Virus record (IMG/VR): IMGVR_UViG_3300027985_000286
Coordinates: 62,001 to 126,000 of that record
From: a virus
Direction: 5' to 3' (one strand)
Length of the DNA stretch: 64,000 nucleotides
Part shown: in pieces, positions 8,862-18,600 of the stretch
Numbering within the stretch: the first letter of the stretch is position 1
Layout of the letters: each line of letters opens with the position of its first letter
Program-made: the position numbers and the translations under genes
Notes under the pieces: model-generated
Database searches by the model: none
Seen by the model: the letters and a program-made list of their open reading frames with translations, nothing else
What the model was told of the DNA's origin: nothing

Positions 8862-9502
8862 TGGCCCGGCGACTCGGGACAGGGACAGGGAGCGGACGCG
8901 CTCGTTTCCACGGCGAGCACAGTGGAGGTAGCGGGTTATTCCTGCTCGACACGTTCACGGACAACGACGGGGTGTTGTTGACGGCCCACGCGCCGGAGGT
9001 TGGTGTGGCCTGGAACCCGGTTTACGGTTCGTCTGCGTCACCAACGATTGCGAATAACCGATTGCACGGAAACGGCACAGTGACGGCGGAATACATGGTT
9101 TCCACGGGTCTCGCACCGAGCGCCGACTATTCCGTGGCCGGTCAGTTCACCTATCTGACCGGAATTGGTGGAGACATGATTGGAGTGCTCGGCCGTGTCT
9201 CAACAGATGCGCAGACGTGGTACAAATTCGACTACTACGGCGGCGCTTTCAGGCTCGTCAAGCGGGTTGATGGTGTCGATGAGATCCTCGCGTCATTTCC
9301 GTTGATCCCGTCAGCAGGCGATACCAAAACAATTACGCTGACTATGGTTGGGACCAGTATTGTCGGCTACCTGGACGGCGCGCCCATTGCGTCTGCGGTG
9401 AATGGTGCGATTGTCGCCGCCGGTCACCCGGGCCTGGTGACGCGCTATTCGACTCCGACGACGGGCTGCGTACTCGATTGGATTCAGGCGGATGCGGCCT
9501 AA
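8861..9502 (+). CDS. Lectin-fold putative receptor-binding protein, GC-rich
   Basis: A 213-residue protein: a Gly-rich N-terminus (GTGSGRARFHGEHSGGSG) followed by a domain with the pattern of concanavalin A/LamG lectin folds (DTFTDNDGVLLTAHAPEVG; later YKFDYYGGAFRLVKRVDG). Such domains bind sugars, so a role in host recognition on the tail is likely. The gene is visibly richer in G+C than its neighbours and uses codons ending in C or G much more often, which points to recent acquisition from a GC-rich source. It is coupled to both neighbours by overlapping stop and start codons. Confidence 0.65.
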   Translation: MARRLGTGTGSGRARFHGEHSGGSGLFLLDTFTDNDGVLLTAHAPEVGVAWNPVYGSSASPTIANNRLHGNGTVTAEYMVSTGLAPSADYSVAGQFTYLTGIGGDMIGVLGRVSTDAQTWYKFDYYGGAFRLVKRVDGVDEILASFPLIPSAGDTKTITLTMVGTSIVGYLDGAPIASAVNGAIVAAGHPGLVTRYSTPTTGCVLDWIQADAA

Positions 9503-9597
9503 TGACTGACCGCCTCATCACCGGCTACATCTACCTCCTCGCCGCGCTCTCCAGCGCGATGGGGGGACCGGGGTGGAGTGCAATGGGCATCTGCTGA
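9502..9597 (+). CDS. Small membrane peptide or gene remnant
   Basis: A 31-residue open frame whose ATG overlaps the stop of the lectin-like gene (TAATG). It reads MTDRLITGYIYLLAALSSAM and continues with GGPGWSAMGIC, with one hydrophobic stretch. It shares the high GC content of the gene before it. It may be the start of a longer gene truncated at the right edge of the transferred segment. No function can be assigned. Confidence 0.35.
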   Translation: MTDRLITGYIYLLAALSSAMGGPGWSAMGIC

Positions 9598-9613
9598 AAT
9601 GCAGGCCAGAGTC

Positions 9614-9637
9614 GTCCAGGTGATCTAAAATCTGGAC
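9614..9637 (+). terminator. Hairpin at right edge of GC-rich segment
   Basis: GTCCAG (9614-9619) pairs with CTGGAC (9632-9637) around a 12-base AT-rich loop. There is no T run after it, so termination is uncertain. It lies between the GC-rich insert and the next late promoter. Confidence 0.3.
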
Positions 9638-9639
9638 GC

Positions 9640-9668
9640 CTTACCTATAAGTAATAAATACAGGTAAG
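9640..9668 (+). promoter_or_regulatory. Late promoter within inverted repeat
   Basis: ATAAATA at 9654-9660 is a late-type box 34 bases before the ATG at 9694. It lies in the 15-base loop of a 7-bp inverted repeat, CTTACCT (9640-9646) and AGGTAAG (9662-9668). Confidence 0.5.
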
Positions 9669-9693
9669 ATTGCTCACATAGAGAAGAACTCAA

Positions 9694-11637
9694 ATGTCAT
9701 ATACTGGTGCACAACCAAGATACGCAAGACTAGAAACAGAATCCTTCGACGCTGACGGATCTACTGGTACTTTTGCTCTTACCTACGCCCCAGGTGTACC
9801 TGAGGGTATCTTAGTCTTTCTAGATAACGTCTTTCAAGAACCTAGGGTATCGTATACTGTATCCGGTAAGACACTTGTATTTGTAGGTGCCAATCCATCT
9901 GGACGACTCATTGTTATGTACCGTGGTATTGAGGGCGGCTCTGTTATCGAAGGATCGGTCAACATCTATGGAGACTATCCACTAGTTGGATCCCCGACTA
10001 ACCTAGGACAGTTCCTAACCCAGGTTAATAGCGGAATTCTGGGAGTGGTAGTTGCTGATAGAACTGCCGCGGAGGCTCTTCCGATCATTAATGGACTCAA
10101 AGTTCATATTAAGTCTGAAGATGGGGGTGATTTCATCCTAGAAACAGCAAACTCACCATACACAAGTGACGGCGGTTCTTACTGCGGTACAATAATTGCT
10201 CTAAGCGGTGGTACTGCAGGTCTTGTTCGAGTAAGACAGTCTAATTCTGTAGATATTACTTGGTATGGTGCATTTCCAACAGACGGAAGCACCACACCAG
10301 ATTGCTCTACTGCACTTACCTTGGCTTACAATGCTGTTTCATCTTCTGTGAGCGGGACTGACCCCACCAGGGTTTACTCTACTGGTGGCGAGATTATTTT
10401 TACCGCAGATGACAAGAAACGGCACTACTACTTTGCATCGGGTAGCTCTACTCTCCTGCTAACCTCTGACTTCATTACAATTCGAGGGTTGGGTGGACCG
10501 GTTATTCACAACCTTTCTGGTAATCCTGTTTTTGCTGTGGGAGACGGTTACTCTAACCTAGGACTTTGGATGACAACAAGCGAGCCGTCATTTGTTACTA
10601 TCTCTGACCTGATGATCTTCGATTATGCCGGCGGTGATCAGATTGAAGTGAGGGGTGGGCACTTCATCACGATCACCAACTTACTACTGAGAGGCAACGA
10701 TGCCAACACAATTGCAAGAAACGGTGGTATTAGAGCTAGACAGTTCCAGTGGCTAACTGTATCGCACAATCGTATTGAAGGGTTCAACGATTACGGAATT
10801 CTTGTCGAAACTGGCGACCAGCAAATAGACCATTTTCACTGCAACTCGAACAGCATATCTATTGGTGGTACGTTGTCTCTAGGTACAGAGGCTGCAGGTC
10901 TGTCTGTTAAAGGTCATAAGACTCTGGGTGCCATTGACTGGTCAATTGGAGACCTAACAGTATCTGCAGAAGTGTATGACCAGGCAACTTACGGAATAAA
11001 GATACAAGGTTACAGTGATTACACCTTCACTGCTGCTTCAATCAACAAGCCTGTTATCGAAGTCTTGAATATCGGTCACCTTGGACTAGAGTCTGTCGGT
11101 TACGGTATTTTCAACTCTCAAGGTGGTGCTATTAACATTGGTTCTCTTGACCATACGTCAAATGGTCACACCTACAGGTTGTATGATACAAACGGTTCGC
11201 CTTACTGTGAGACAGTAATTAGCGTGTTCAGCTCTCAAGGTGCATCTGCGCAGACTTGGTCTGGTGCTGGAACACCGCTGTTGTTCGCACCAAACAATAG
11301 TAGGCTCACACTAGGTATTGCTCGTGGTAGAGCAGTTGGGAGTATCTACTTTGCATCAACCCAATCTTTTACCAATATTGTCTTCTTGAGCACCGTTTAC
11401 GGTCCGTCTGGAAGTGAGTTCTACTACAGGAAATCAGGGTCGGTAACAATCACTGCCGCATCTACAACCTACGTTCTAGCTCACGGAGTGCTGAAAGCCC
11501 CTGAAAGGTACCATTTGCACCCTTCCTGGGATACTACTGTATTTGTGACTGCTGTAGACGATACGTCCATCTACATTTCGTTCGGCACAGCACCTGGGGT
11601 TGATTCTACACTCAGATGGGCTGCGAGCATCATCTAG
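9694..11637 (+). CDS. Tailspike or tail fibre with beta-helix
   Basis: A 647-residue protein. Residues 1-90 form an attachment-type domain (FDADGSTGTFALTYAPG; ILVFLDNVFQEPRVSYTVSG) also seen at the start of other phage fibre and appendage proteins. From about 240 to 560 the sequence has repeated short strands with N, G and D turns (ITIRGLGG, ITISDLM-like, ITNLLLRGN, LTVSHNRIEG), as in right-handed parallel beta-helix tailspikes of the pectate-lyase type. It probably binds or cuts surface polysaccharide; no catalytic residues can be named. It has its own late promoter. Confidence 0.7.
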   Translation: MSYTGAQPRYARLETESFDADGSTGTFALTYAPGVPEGILVFLDNVFQEPRVSYTVSGKTLVFVGANPSGRLIVMYRGIEGGSVIEGSVNIYGDYPLVGSPTNLGQFLTQVNSGILGVVVADRTAAEALPIINGLKVHIKSEDGGDFILETANSPYTSDGGSYCGTIIALSGGTAGLVRVRQSNSVDITWYGAFPTDGSTTPDCSTALTLAYNAVSSSVSGTDPTRVYSTGGEIIFTADDKKRHYYFASGSSTLLLTSDFITIRGLGGPVIHNLSGNPVFAVGDGYSNLGLWMTTSEPSFVTISDLMIFDYAGGDQIEVRGGHFITITNLLLRGNDANTIARNGGIRARQFQWLTVSHNRIEGFNDYGILVETGDQQIDHFHCNSNSISIGGTLSLGTEAAGLSVKGHKTLGAIDWSIGDLTVSAEVYDQATYGIKIQGYSDYTFTAASINKPVIEVLNIGHLGLESVGYGIFNSQGGAINIGSLDHTSNGHTYRLYDTNGSPYCETVISVFSSQGASAQTWSGAGTPLLFAPNNSRLTLGIARGRAVGSIYFASTQSFTNIVFLSTVYGPSGSEFYYRKSGSVTITAASTTYVLAHGVLKAPERYHLHPSWDTTVFVTAVDDTSIYISFGTAPGVDSTLRWAASII

Positions 11638-11658
11638 CCAATTAGAAGGCTGTTCTTA

Positions 11659-11665
11659 CTAAATA
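11659..11665 (+). promoter_or_regulatory. Late promoter box
   Basis: CTAAATA lies 26 bases before the ATG at 11692, with AGGAGA as ribosome site between. Confidence 0.5.
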
Positions 11666-11691
11666 GAATAAACCATTGTTAGGAGAAAATC

Positions 11692-11961
11692 ATGGCTGCA
11701 CCAGTTCGTAAAGTAAAAGAAAACAACACAACTGTCAGACTTCCTGACGGTACCACGTATAACAGAGCAACCAACGCGGCTGCGGTTACTGCTGCGATTG
11801 CAACCACTGCAACGGTTGATGCGACACTCAATACTGGTGGAACTACTGCAGAGAGACCAGTTGCTCCGGTGACCTATCAGAGCTTCTTCGACACCACTCT
11901 GGGTAAGCCAGTTTGGTACGATGGCGCAGGATGGGTTGACGCAACTGGTACGACTGCGTAA
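11692..11961 (+). CDS. Small virion decoration or fibre-associated protein
   Basis: An 89-residue protein. The C-terminal half (GGTTAERPVAPVTYQSFFDT then TLGKPVWYDGAGWVDATG) is a short module known from the ends of many phage capsid-decoration and fibre proteins. The N-terminal half is polar and rich in Thr and Ala. It stands alone between a late promoter and a terminator, so it is one transcription unit and is probably made in quantity. The exact role is unknown. Confidence 0.6.
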   Translation: MAAPVRKVKENNTTVRLPDGTTYNRATNAAAVTAAIATTATVDATLNTGGTTAERPVAPVTYQSFFDTTLGKPVWYDGAGWVDATGTTA

Positions 11962-11984
11962 GCAGTACGCGCCTAAAGTTGTAG

Positions 11985-12011
11985 GAAAGGGGCTAAGGCC
12001 CCTTTCTTTTT
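11985..12011 (+). terminator. Rho-independent terminator
   Basis: GAAAGGGGC (11985-11993) pairs perfectly with GCCCCTTTC (11998-12006) around a TAAG loop and is followed by TTTTT. It closes the unit of the 89-residue protein; the next late box starts right after it. Confidence 0.9.
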
Positions 12012-12019
12012 GTTAAATA
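12012..12019 (+). promoter_or_regulatory. Late promoter box
   Basis: GTTAAATA immediately follows the terminator and precedes the gp8-like ATG by 29 bases, which makes a promoter here necessary and likely. Confidence 0.65.
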
Positions 12020-12048
12020 CATGAAACCGTACCAACTGAGAGATTATT

Positions 12049-13380
12049 ATGGCCTCTATCATTACCACCCAGATTAGAAACTTCAACATTCAGCAAAACA
12101 AGGAAGCTTTTTCTGAAGTAGGCGCAGATAGGTTGTACCTCTTTGTTGGCAGAACTACTGCTTGGGCAGACGAACAGGTGCCGACTGTTCCTGTTGATTC
12201 AACCTGGACGTTCTTGGATGCTTACCGAAATATGGTGGGTCTCAAGTTGATTAACGCTTCAGATATCATCACCGTATGCAGACGGTTTGACTGGGAAGTG
12301 AATACAATCTACGACCAGTTTGATGATCTGGTTAACATGACCAACGGTTTCTCAATTGATGATACTAGCTTCCCGGTATTCTACGTTCTTACCGATGAGC
12401 TCAACGTCTACAAGTGCATCGATAACAACGGTAATTCTCTTTCAACAGTCAAGCCAACAGGTAACTCAGTGTCTTCCTTTGAGACTGCGGACGGCTATGT
12501 TTGGAAGTATATGTTTTCTCTAAAGACCACTGACGTATTCAACTTCCTTACCACAGATTGGATGCCTGTTGTGACTCTAAATGTCACAGACGGATCGACC
12601 CAATGGACCATCCAACAGAACGCGGTTCCTGGTGCTATTGAATCTATTGTCATTGAACAGGCAGGGCTAGGGTATGATGACGTACTCCTCCCTATCCTCA
12701 CAATCACAGGTGACGGTACTGGTGCGGAAGCCGCGGCTGAGGTAGATCCAGTTACTGGAGCGATCACAAAGATCAGAATGACTAACGTTGGTAGCGGATA
12801 CACGTATGCAGATGTGGCAATTGACGCCAACGGATCTGCCGGGGCTGGCGGTGTTGCGCGTGCAATTATGAGCCCTTCAGGAGGTCATGGTGCTGACCCA
12901 ATCGAAGAACTGGGTGGGTACTACATCATGGTTGCTACCAAGCTCGAAGGAGATGAAGGCGGTAAGATCCCTGAGACAATCGAGTTCCGACAGCTAGGTC
13001 TAGTAGCTAACCCTCTGTCTACCACCTTAGGGAAAAGAATTGGCTTTAGTGGTCTTGCAGGGTGTTTTGATATCGGAGACACAGTCACCGGTAGTGGTTC
13101 TGGTGCCACAGGAACTATCGTTAGTGTCAACTTGTCTGACGGATACATGGATGTCAACGTGACAGCAGGGTCATTCCTTGTTGGCGAAACGGTCACGTCC
13201 GGCGTATCTTCTGCTACCGTAGATTATGCGGTTGACACCTACCTGCCGCTGAGTGCGCTCACTGCTGCACTAGCTGACATTATCTCTGGGTCAGGAAAGA
13301 TGCTGTACCTTGAAAACAGAGTAAAGATTACCAGAAACGTAGGTCAGAATGAGCTAATTAAGTTTGTGATTGAAGGGTAA
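12049..13380 (+). CDS. 8: Baseplate wedge protein gp8-like
   Basis: A 443-residue protein (T4 gp8 has 334). The N-terminal part contains AFSEVGADRLYLFVGRTTAW, VYKCIDNNGNSLSTVKPTG and ADGYVWKYMFSL, the pattern of gp8 in cyanophages and T4. gp8 dimerises in the wedge and contacts gp7. From about residue 200 to 280 there is an inserted pair of Gly-rich modules (AGLGYDDVLLPILTITGDG; NVGSGYT), which probably explains the extra length. It is flanked by a terminator and a late promoter. Confidence 0.75.
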   Translation: MASIITTQIRNFNIQQNKEAFSEVGADRLYLFVGRTTAWADEQVPTVPVDSTWTFLDAYRNMVGLKLINASDIITVCRRFDWEVNTIYDQFDDLVNMTNGFSIDDTSFPVFYVLTDELNVYKCIDNNGNSLSTVKPTGNSVSSFETADGYVWKYMFSLKTTDVFNFLTTDWMPVVTLNVTDGSTQWTIQQNAVPGAIESIVIEQAGLGYDDVLLPILTITGDGTGAEAAAEVDPVTGAITKIRMTNVGSGYTYADVAIDANGSAGAGGVARAIMSPSGGHGADPIEELGGYYIMVATKLEGDEGGKIPETIEFRQLGLVANPLSTTLGKRIGFSGLAGCFDIGDTVTGSGSGATGTIVSVNLSDGYMDVNVTAGSFLVGETVTSGVSSATVDYAVDTYLPLSALTAALADIISGSGKMLYLENRVKITRNVGQNELIKFVIEG

Positions 13381-13383
13381 CGC

Positions 13384-13391
13384 ATTAAATA
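13384..13391 (+). promoter_or_regulatory. Late promoter box
   Basis: ATTAAATA starts three bases after the gp8-like stop and lies 38 bases before the ATG at 13430; GGAG precedes that ATG. Confidence 0.55.
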
Positions 13392-13429
13392 CAAGCAGAT
13401 AACAACCAATGCTCTGATACGGAGTTAAC

Positions 13430-16400
13430 ATGGCGATCAATGAAAGCACTTCCCCTTATCATAATGACTATGATGAGGACAAGCAGTTTCTAAAAATCCT
13501 GTTCAAGCCTTCTGTAGCTGTTCAGGTTAGGGAAATGAACCAGCTACAGACTTTCCTGCAGAAGCAGGTCTCTAGACTGGGTGATCACTTCTTCGTTGAA
13601 GGCTCGATGGTGATTCCTGGTGAGGTCAACTACGATCTGGCCTTTGCATACGCAAAGCTCACCCTTGTTGATCCTTACGAAGATGTCGCTGCAGCTATTC
13701 TTAACGCAGGTGTTACGGTTGAAGGCACTGGTGGTCTTACTGCCGACGTCCTAGATTTCGTCAACGCTTCGGGCGCAGACCCTATCACGGTTTACTTGAA
13801 GTACAATGGTTCTGGCACTACAGGTGAGGTCTCTGCGTTTACTACTGCATCTACGATTACGTTCAAGGATTCTCTGGGCAACACCATCACCACAGCGACT
13901 GTTGATGAGACTGGTTTTGGTTCAAAAGTCAGTGTCAATCGGGGCATCTACTACATCAACGGGCAGTTTGTTCTAGTTACCGACCAGAATGTGATTGTTG
14001 AGAAGTACAGCCCAACGCCTACCAAGAAGGTGGGCCTGGTGTTTTCTGAGTCTGTTGTGACTGCGTTTGACGACGATTCTCTTCTTGACAATGCTCTGGG
14101 TACACCTAACTACACTGCACCCGGCGCCGACCGTTCTAAGATGACGGTAACCCTCACATCGTTGGATGTTGCGGACACTACATCTAATTTTGTTGAGCTT
14201 ATTAGGTTTGATGCTGGTAATGTGGAGAACCTTGTCGATAAGACTCAATACTCCATCCTTGCTGATACTCTTGCTCGAAGAACGTTTGACCAGTCTGGTG
14301 ATTTTACGGTTAACCCGTTCAACATTGTGCTCGCTGATCATCCCACAGATACCACTAAAATTCGAGTCGGTTTGGAGCCAGGAAAGGCGTACGTCAAAGG
14401 TTATGAGATTGGTACAACTGCAACACAGTATGTCAACGTCAATAAGGCTAGAGACACTGAATTGTTCAACAATTCTGTGACAATTGCTGAATTCGGAAAT
14501 TATGTTCTTGTTGAATCAGCGTACGGTTTGCCAGACGTTGCTACTTGTGACGAGATTGAGTTCTACACTGGTGCTGTAACTGTACCAGGATCAATGCCTA
14601 GTGGTACAAAGATTGCCACTGCCTACGTTCGTCATATCGAACAGATTAGCGCAACACAGTGGAAGATTTACGTTTTTGGTATTACAGGATCAATCGCTAC
14701 AGCGGTTTCTGTGTATGTCCCTGATACCTACGTTCCGTTTACAGGAACTCTGGTGCCGGATGTCTCTGGAAATAACCTCTACAGCTCAACTAACGGTTCG
14801 TACATTTTCCAGTCCCCACACACTAATGTCAAGACTCTTCTGGACGGGTTCGGAGCAACAGATACCAACTTTGTGGTAATGCGCAAGTATGACGTTACCG
14901 CAGATAGCTCAGCCAACGTCATTTTGACTGCAGGTACAGACGAGCTGTTCAGCGAATACTCTATTACGAATTACGTTCTCACTACAGTTGCGGGCGAGAT
15001 TGTTGATCTTACCGGTAAGGTGACTCGCGGTGGATCTCCTACAGGTACGCAGGTTACCATTGCTCTCGGTGCAGGGTACGAGAGCGTTAACGTGCGTGTG
15101 ATTGCTGCCGTTATTAGACAGGTTGCTCTTCAAAAGTCTAAGACTGTCCAGACTCAGGTCATCCCTGGTTCAGCTCTTGCTGCAGGTTTCCTATCTCTGG
15201 GTAAAGCAGACATCATTTCTCTTACTTCGGTGATTGATGACTCGACTTCCCAGGATATTACCAGCTCTTTCACTCTAGACAACGGACAGAGACGGTCCTA
15301 CTATGACCTAGGCTCAATCCAGCTCAAGGCAGGATATCCAACTCCCGCTTCAACAGTTACTGTGACGTTTGATTACTTCCAGCACAGCCCCGGTGATTAC
15401 TTCAGCGTGGACTCGTACTCAGTTATTGACTACGCTGATATTCCTACGTTCGTTGATGGTACCACCACATACAAGCTAACGGACTGCTTCGACTTCAGAC
15501 CTCGTATCAATGATGCTGGGACTGGTTTCAGTGGAACTGGTTCTTCCGTGGGTAACACAGTAAAGCCTGCAGGGTACATCACTGCAGACATTACCACCTA
15601 CTTGCCAAGAAAGGACAAGGTGTACCTAGACTACCGTGGTAACTTTGGTGTTGTTGAGGGTACTTCAGACCTTGATCCTAAAGAGCCACAAGACCCGAAC
15701 GATTCGATGGTTTTGTATAAGCTCTACGTCAACCCGTATACGGTTGACTCAAAAGACCTGGTTGTCACCTATGTCGAGAATAAGCGATACACCATGAGGG
15801 ACATTGGTAAGATTGAAAAGAGAGTAGATAACCTCGAATACTACACCGCGCTAAATGAGCTCGAAAAGAAAACTGTAGACCAGCAGGTGATTGACCCTGT
15901 TACCGGGAACGATAGGTATAAGAACGGGTTCTTTGCTGATCCGTTTGTTGACCATGCGATTGGTGACTTTGGGTCTTCAGAGGTACGGTGCTCTGTTGAT
16001 GAAGCCAACAGTATCCTGAGAGCTGAGTTTGATGCACAAGGTATCGACCTTGCGTTTGATGCTGCAGCTTCTACCAACGTTGAACAGCACGGCGACCTTA
16101 TCACTCTTCCGTTTGTTGACAGCGTGCTCATTAGTCAGCCACTGGCAACCCATTCCGTCAACGTGAACCCATACGACATCTTTGCGTGGATTGGGCGACT
16201 TGGCTTGACGCCTTCTTCGGACTATTGGGTTGACACTAGATACAAGGACCCGGATGTTACGTACTCTGAGAACGGTAAAAAGACAACTAACACGTGGTTG
16301 AGTTGGGCAACCGGATGGTCAGGGGCTCAGGTTGTTGATGTGAACGATACTGCTGCGTCTCGTTCAATCAACCTGTTCGGTAGAACGATTACTCTTTCTA

Positions 16401-18316
16401 ACGGTGTAAAGAGAACCACTACTACTGTTACCAACACAATCGTTGATGACAAGCTTGTGAGTAAGGATACTGTTCCTTGGATTCGTCCGAAGACCATCAA
16501 GTTTACTGCGCTCAAGCTCAAGCCATCTACTAGGGTATACCCGTTCTTTGATGGTGTTAACGTTTCAGCGTACTGCCGGCCTCTTGCAGGTGTTGCGGGC
16601 GCAGCACTCATCACCAATGCTGCTGGTAAGGTAGAAGGGTACTTTGATATTCCCGACAGCACCTTCAGAACAGGTACCAAAGAGTTCAAGCTCGTTGATG
16701 ACTCTGCGGGCGTTGATGCAGTGTCTCTGACGACTGCCAGAGACAATTACACAGCAAAGGGTATTCTGCAGACAAGACAGAAGACAATCGTTTCTACCAA
16801 AGAAACAACGTCTCAGGTTGTTTACGTTGATCCGTTGGCGCAGTCTTTTATGGTTGACTTGAACGGTGGAGCGTTCATTACCAAGCTTAGTCTCTATTTT
16901 GAGACCAAAGATGATAATATCCCGGTAAGCGTCGAAATCCGAGAGATGGAGAACGGTCAGCCAACCCCCAACGTTGTTCCTTACTCTTCTGTGGTTGTTG
17001 ATGCTGCTAGTGTGAACGTTTCAACCGACGCCTCATTAGCTACAGATTTTGTTTTCGACACACCGGTATACCTGCAGCAGGGCGTCGAGTATTGCTTTGT
17101 GGTTATGGCGGATAGCACTGCGTACAACCTATGGGTTAGCCAGATGGGTGAGCAGGACACTGTGACCGGAAAATGGGTCACCAAGCAGCCCTATATTGGT
17201 GTTATGTTCAAGTCTCAGAACAGCTCAACCTGGACTGAATCACAGCTAGAGGATATCAAGTTCCAGCTTTACAGGGCTAGCTTTACTCAGAGTTCAGGCA
17301 CAGTTAGTCTGAAGAACACTGACGTGGAAATGCTTCCTCTTCCTGGCCAGCCATTCTTGGCAACTAGCGGTTCATCTGTGCTACAGGTTAATCACCCGTA
17401 CCACGGTAAGATGATTGGTTCTTTGGTGACATACTCTGGTGCTACAGGTTCGGCTGGTATTGCTGATACAGACCTCAATAAGACGCATACGGTTGCGAGT
17501 ATTATTGACTCCGACACGTACACGATTGATGTGGGCGTGCTTGCAACCAGCGATACCTTAATGGGTGGTAATCCGCTGGCTAGCAGCAACATCCAGTTCA
17601 ACACGCTGCGTCCTTTAGTCAGAGAATTGATACTCTCTGGTACTAATACGTCTTGGTCAATGAGCGCGACTACAGGAAAGAGCGCAAGCGGATCAGAGAC
17701 CCCGTATGCGGCATTTGATTTGAGCGTCATCAATACGCAGGACCTGTCAGTGAAAGCTCCTCTCATTGTTCTGGAAGCCGCTGAAGAAACCTCTGCACTT
17801 GCAGGCAACAGAAGCTTTGAATTGGTGGGAACACTTACTACAGACAGCACCAACCTAAGCCCTGTGATTGACGTAAACCGTCTAGGTGCCATTGCAATAC
17901 GGAATAGAATCAACTCTCCTGCAGTTTTGGATGAGACTCCTGCGGTTGTTGATGACATTCCTGTGGCAAACAGAGCAACATGCAGATATATCAATAAGGC
18001 TGTGAGCTTGGACGACCCTGCCACTCTCCTTAAAGTCTGGTTCGATGTGCAGAAGCCTTCTGAGTCTGACGTGAAGGTGTTCTACAGGGTTGTTGCAGCA
18101 GATAGTGGTGACGACATCTCGAGTGTGAACTGGACTGAGATGGACGTTGTGAAGTACGCAACACCTAGTGGCTCTACATCGTACTTTGAGGAAGAGCACG
18201 ACAAGGACTTGAGTGCCACGCCGTTTACAGAGTTTCAGTTGAAGCTTGTTCTTATCAGTACGGTGGAGGGTGCAGTACCTCAGATCAAATCGCTTAGAGC
18301 AGTGGCTCTGAGCTAG
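13430..18316 (+). CDS. Very large virion protein, DUF4815-type N-terminus
   Basis: A 1628-residue protein, the largest in the window. The N-terminus carries FKPSVAVQVREMNQLQTFLQ and RLGDHFFVEGSMVIPG, the pattern of the DUF4815 domain found in large tail or baseplate proteins of cyanophages and other distant T4 relatives. A short helical region near residues 790-815 (RDIGKIEKRVDNLEYYTALN) is conserved in such proteins. The rest is beta-rich and repetitive in style, without a recognisable enzyme motif. It probably forms a long peripheral fibre or baseplate extension. It has its own late promoter and no close relative in T4 itself. Confidence 0.75.
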   Translation: MAINESTSPYHNDYDEDKQFLKILFKPSVAVQVREMNQLQTFLQKQVSRLGDHFFVEGSMVIPGEVNYDLAFAYAKLTLVDPYEDVAAAILNAGVTVEGTGGLTADVLDFVNASGADPITVYLKYNGSGTTGEVSAFTTASTITFKDSLGNTITTATVDETGFGSKVSVNRGIYYINGQFVLVTDQNVIVEKYSPTPTKKVGLVFSESVVTAFDDDSLLDNALGTPNYTAPGADRSKMTVTLTSLDVADTTSNFVELIRFDAGNVENLVDKTQYSILADTLARRTFDQSGDFTVNPFNIVLADHPTDTTKIRVGLEPGKAYVKGYEIGTTATQYVNVNKARDTELFNNSVTIAEFGNYVLVESAYGLPDVATCDEIEFYTGAVTVPGSMPSGTKIATAYVRHIEQISATQWKIYVFGITGSIATAVSVYVPDTYVPFTGTLVPDVSGNNLYSSTNGSYIFQSPHTNVKTLLDGFGATDTNFVVMRKYDVTADSSANVILTAGTDELFSEYSITNYVLTTVAGEIVDLTGKVTRGGSPTGTQVTIALGAGYESVNVRVIAAVIRQVALQKSKTVQTQVIPGSALAAGFLSLGKADIISLTSVIDDSTSQDITSSFTLDNGQRRSYYDLGSIQLKAGYPTPASTVTVTFDYFQHSPGDYFSVDSYSVIDYADIPTFVDGTTTYKLTDCFDFRPRINDAGTGFSGTGSSVGNTVKPAGYITADITTYLPRKDKVYLDYRGNFGVVEGTSDLDPKEPQDPNDSMVLYKLYVNPYTVDSKDLVVTYVENKRYTMRDIGKIEKRVDNLEYYTALNELEKKTVDQQVIDPVTGNDRYKNGFFADPFVDHAIGDFGSSEVRCSVDEANSILRAEFDAQGIDLAFDAAASTNVEQHGDLITLPFVDSVLISQPLATHSVNVNPYDIFAWIGRLGLTPSSDYWVDTRYKDPDVTYSENGKKTTNTWLSWATGWSGAQVVDVNDTAASRSINLFGRTITLSNGVKRTTTTVTNTIVDDKLVSKDTVPWIRPKTIKFTALKLKPSTRVYPFFDGVNVSAYCRPLAGVAGAALITNAAGKVEGYFDIPDSTFRTGTKEFKLVDDSAGVDAVSLTTARDNYTAKGILQTRQKTIVSTKETTSQVVYVDPLAQSFMVDLNGGAFITKLSLYFETKDDNIPVSVEIREMENGQPTPNVVPYSSVVVDAASVNVSTDASLATDFVFDTPVYLQQGVEYCFVVMADSTAYNLWVSQMGEQDTVTGKWVTKQPYIGVMFKSQNSSTWTESQLEDIKFQLYRASFTQSSGTVSLKNTDVEMLPLPGQPFLATSGSSVLQVNHPYHGKMIGSLVTYSGATGSAGIADTDLNKTHTVASIIDSDTYTIDVGVLATSDTLMGGNPLASSNIQFNTLRPLVRELILSGTNTSWSMSATTGKSASGSETPYAAFDLSVINTQDLSVKAPLIVLEAAEETSALAGNRSFELVGTLTTDSTNLSPVIDVNRLGAIAIRNRINSPAVLDETPAVVDDIPVANRATCRYINKAVSLDDPATLLKVWFDVQKPSESDVKVFYRVVAADSGDDISSVNWTEMDVVKYATPSGSTSYFEEEHDKDLSATPFTEFQLKLVLISTVEGAVPQIKSLRAVALS

Positions 18317-18326
18317 GACGGAGAAA

Positions 18327-18584
18327 ATGGCTGAAAGATCATTGCTTCCTGTCAAAGGGTCAACAAGCCTGTTTAGAGACCCAATATCAGGTGCGGTAAT
18401 CAACAAGAACGTCAACGAGTACAGAAAGACGATTGAAACTAGGAAAAGGGCGGTTGAGCTAAACAACACAATCAAAGACCTTACTGAGTCTGTTCGTCGA
18501 TTAGAGTCTACTGTACGGGTTATGTGTGACAGGTTAGACGCCCTAGAGCACTCAGAGTGTATGCAGATAGCCTCTATGGACTAG
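18327..18584 (+). CDS. Small coiled-coil protein, unknown
   Basis: An 85-residue protein. GGAGAAA precedes the ATG. The second half (RKRAVELNNTIKDLTESVRR) has heptads and should form a coiled coil; the end contains two Cys. It follows the DUF4815 protein by 10 bases and could be a fibre chaperone or clip, but this is inferred from size and place only. Confidence 0.6.
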   Translation: MAERSLLPVKGSTSLFRDPISGAVINKNVNEYRKTIETRKRAVELNNTIKDLTESVRRLESTVRVMCDRLDALEHSECMQIASMD

Positions 18585-18600
18585 CTGTATAGCTTAAGTA

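Noticed and set aside
17392-18475. Two long minus-strand frames opposite the DUF4815 protein
   Set aside because: Both are antisense to a coding region with clear protein character and overlap each other; no promoter or ribosome site.
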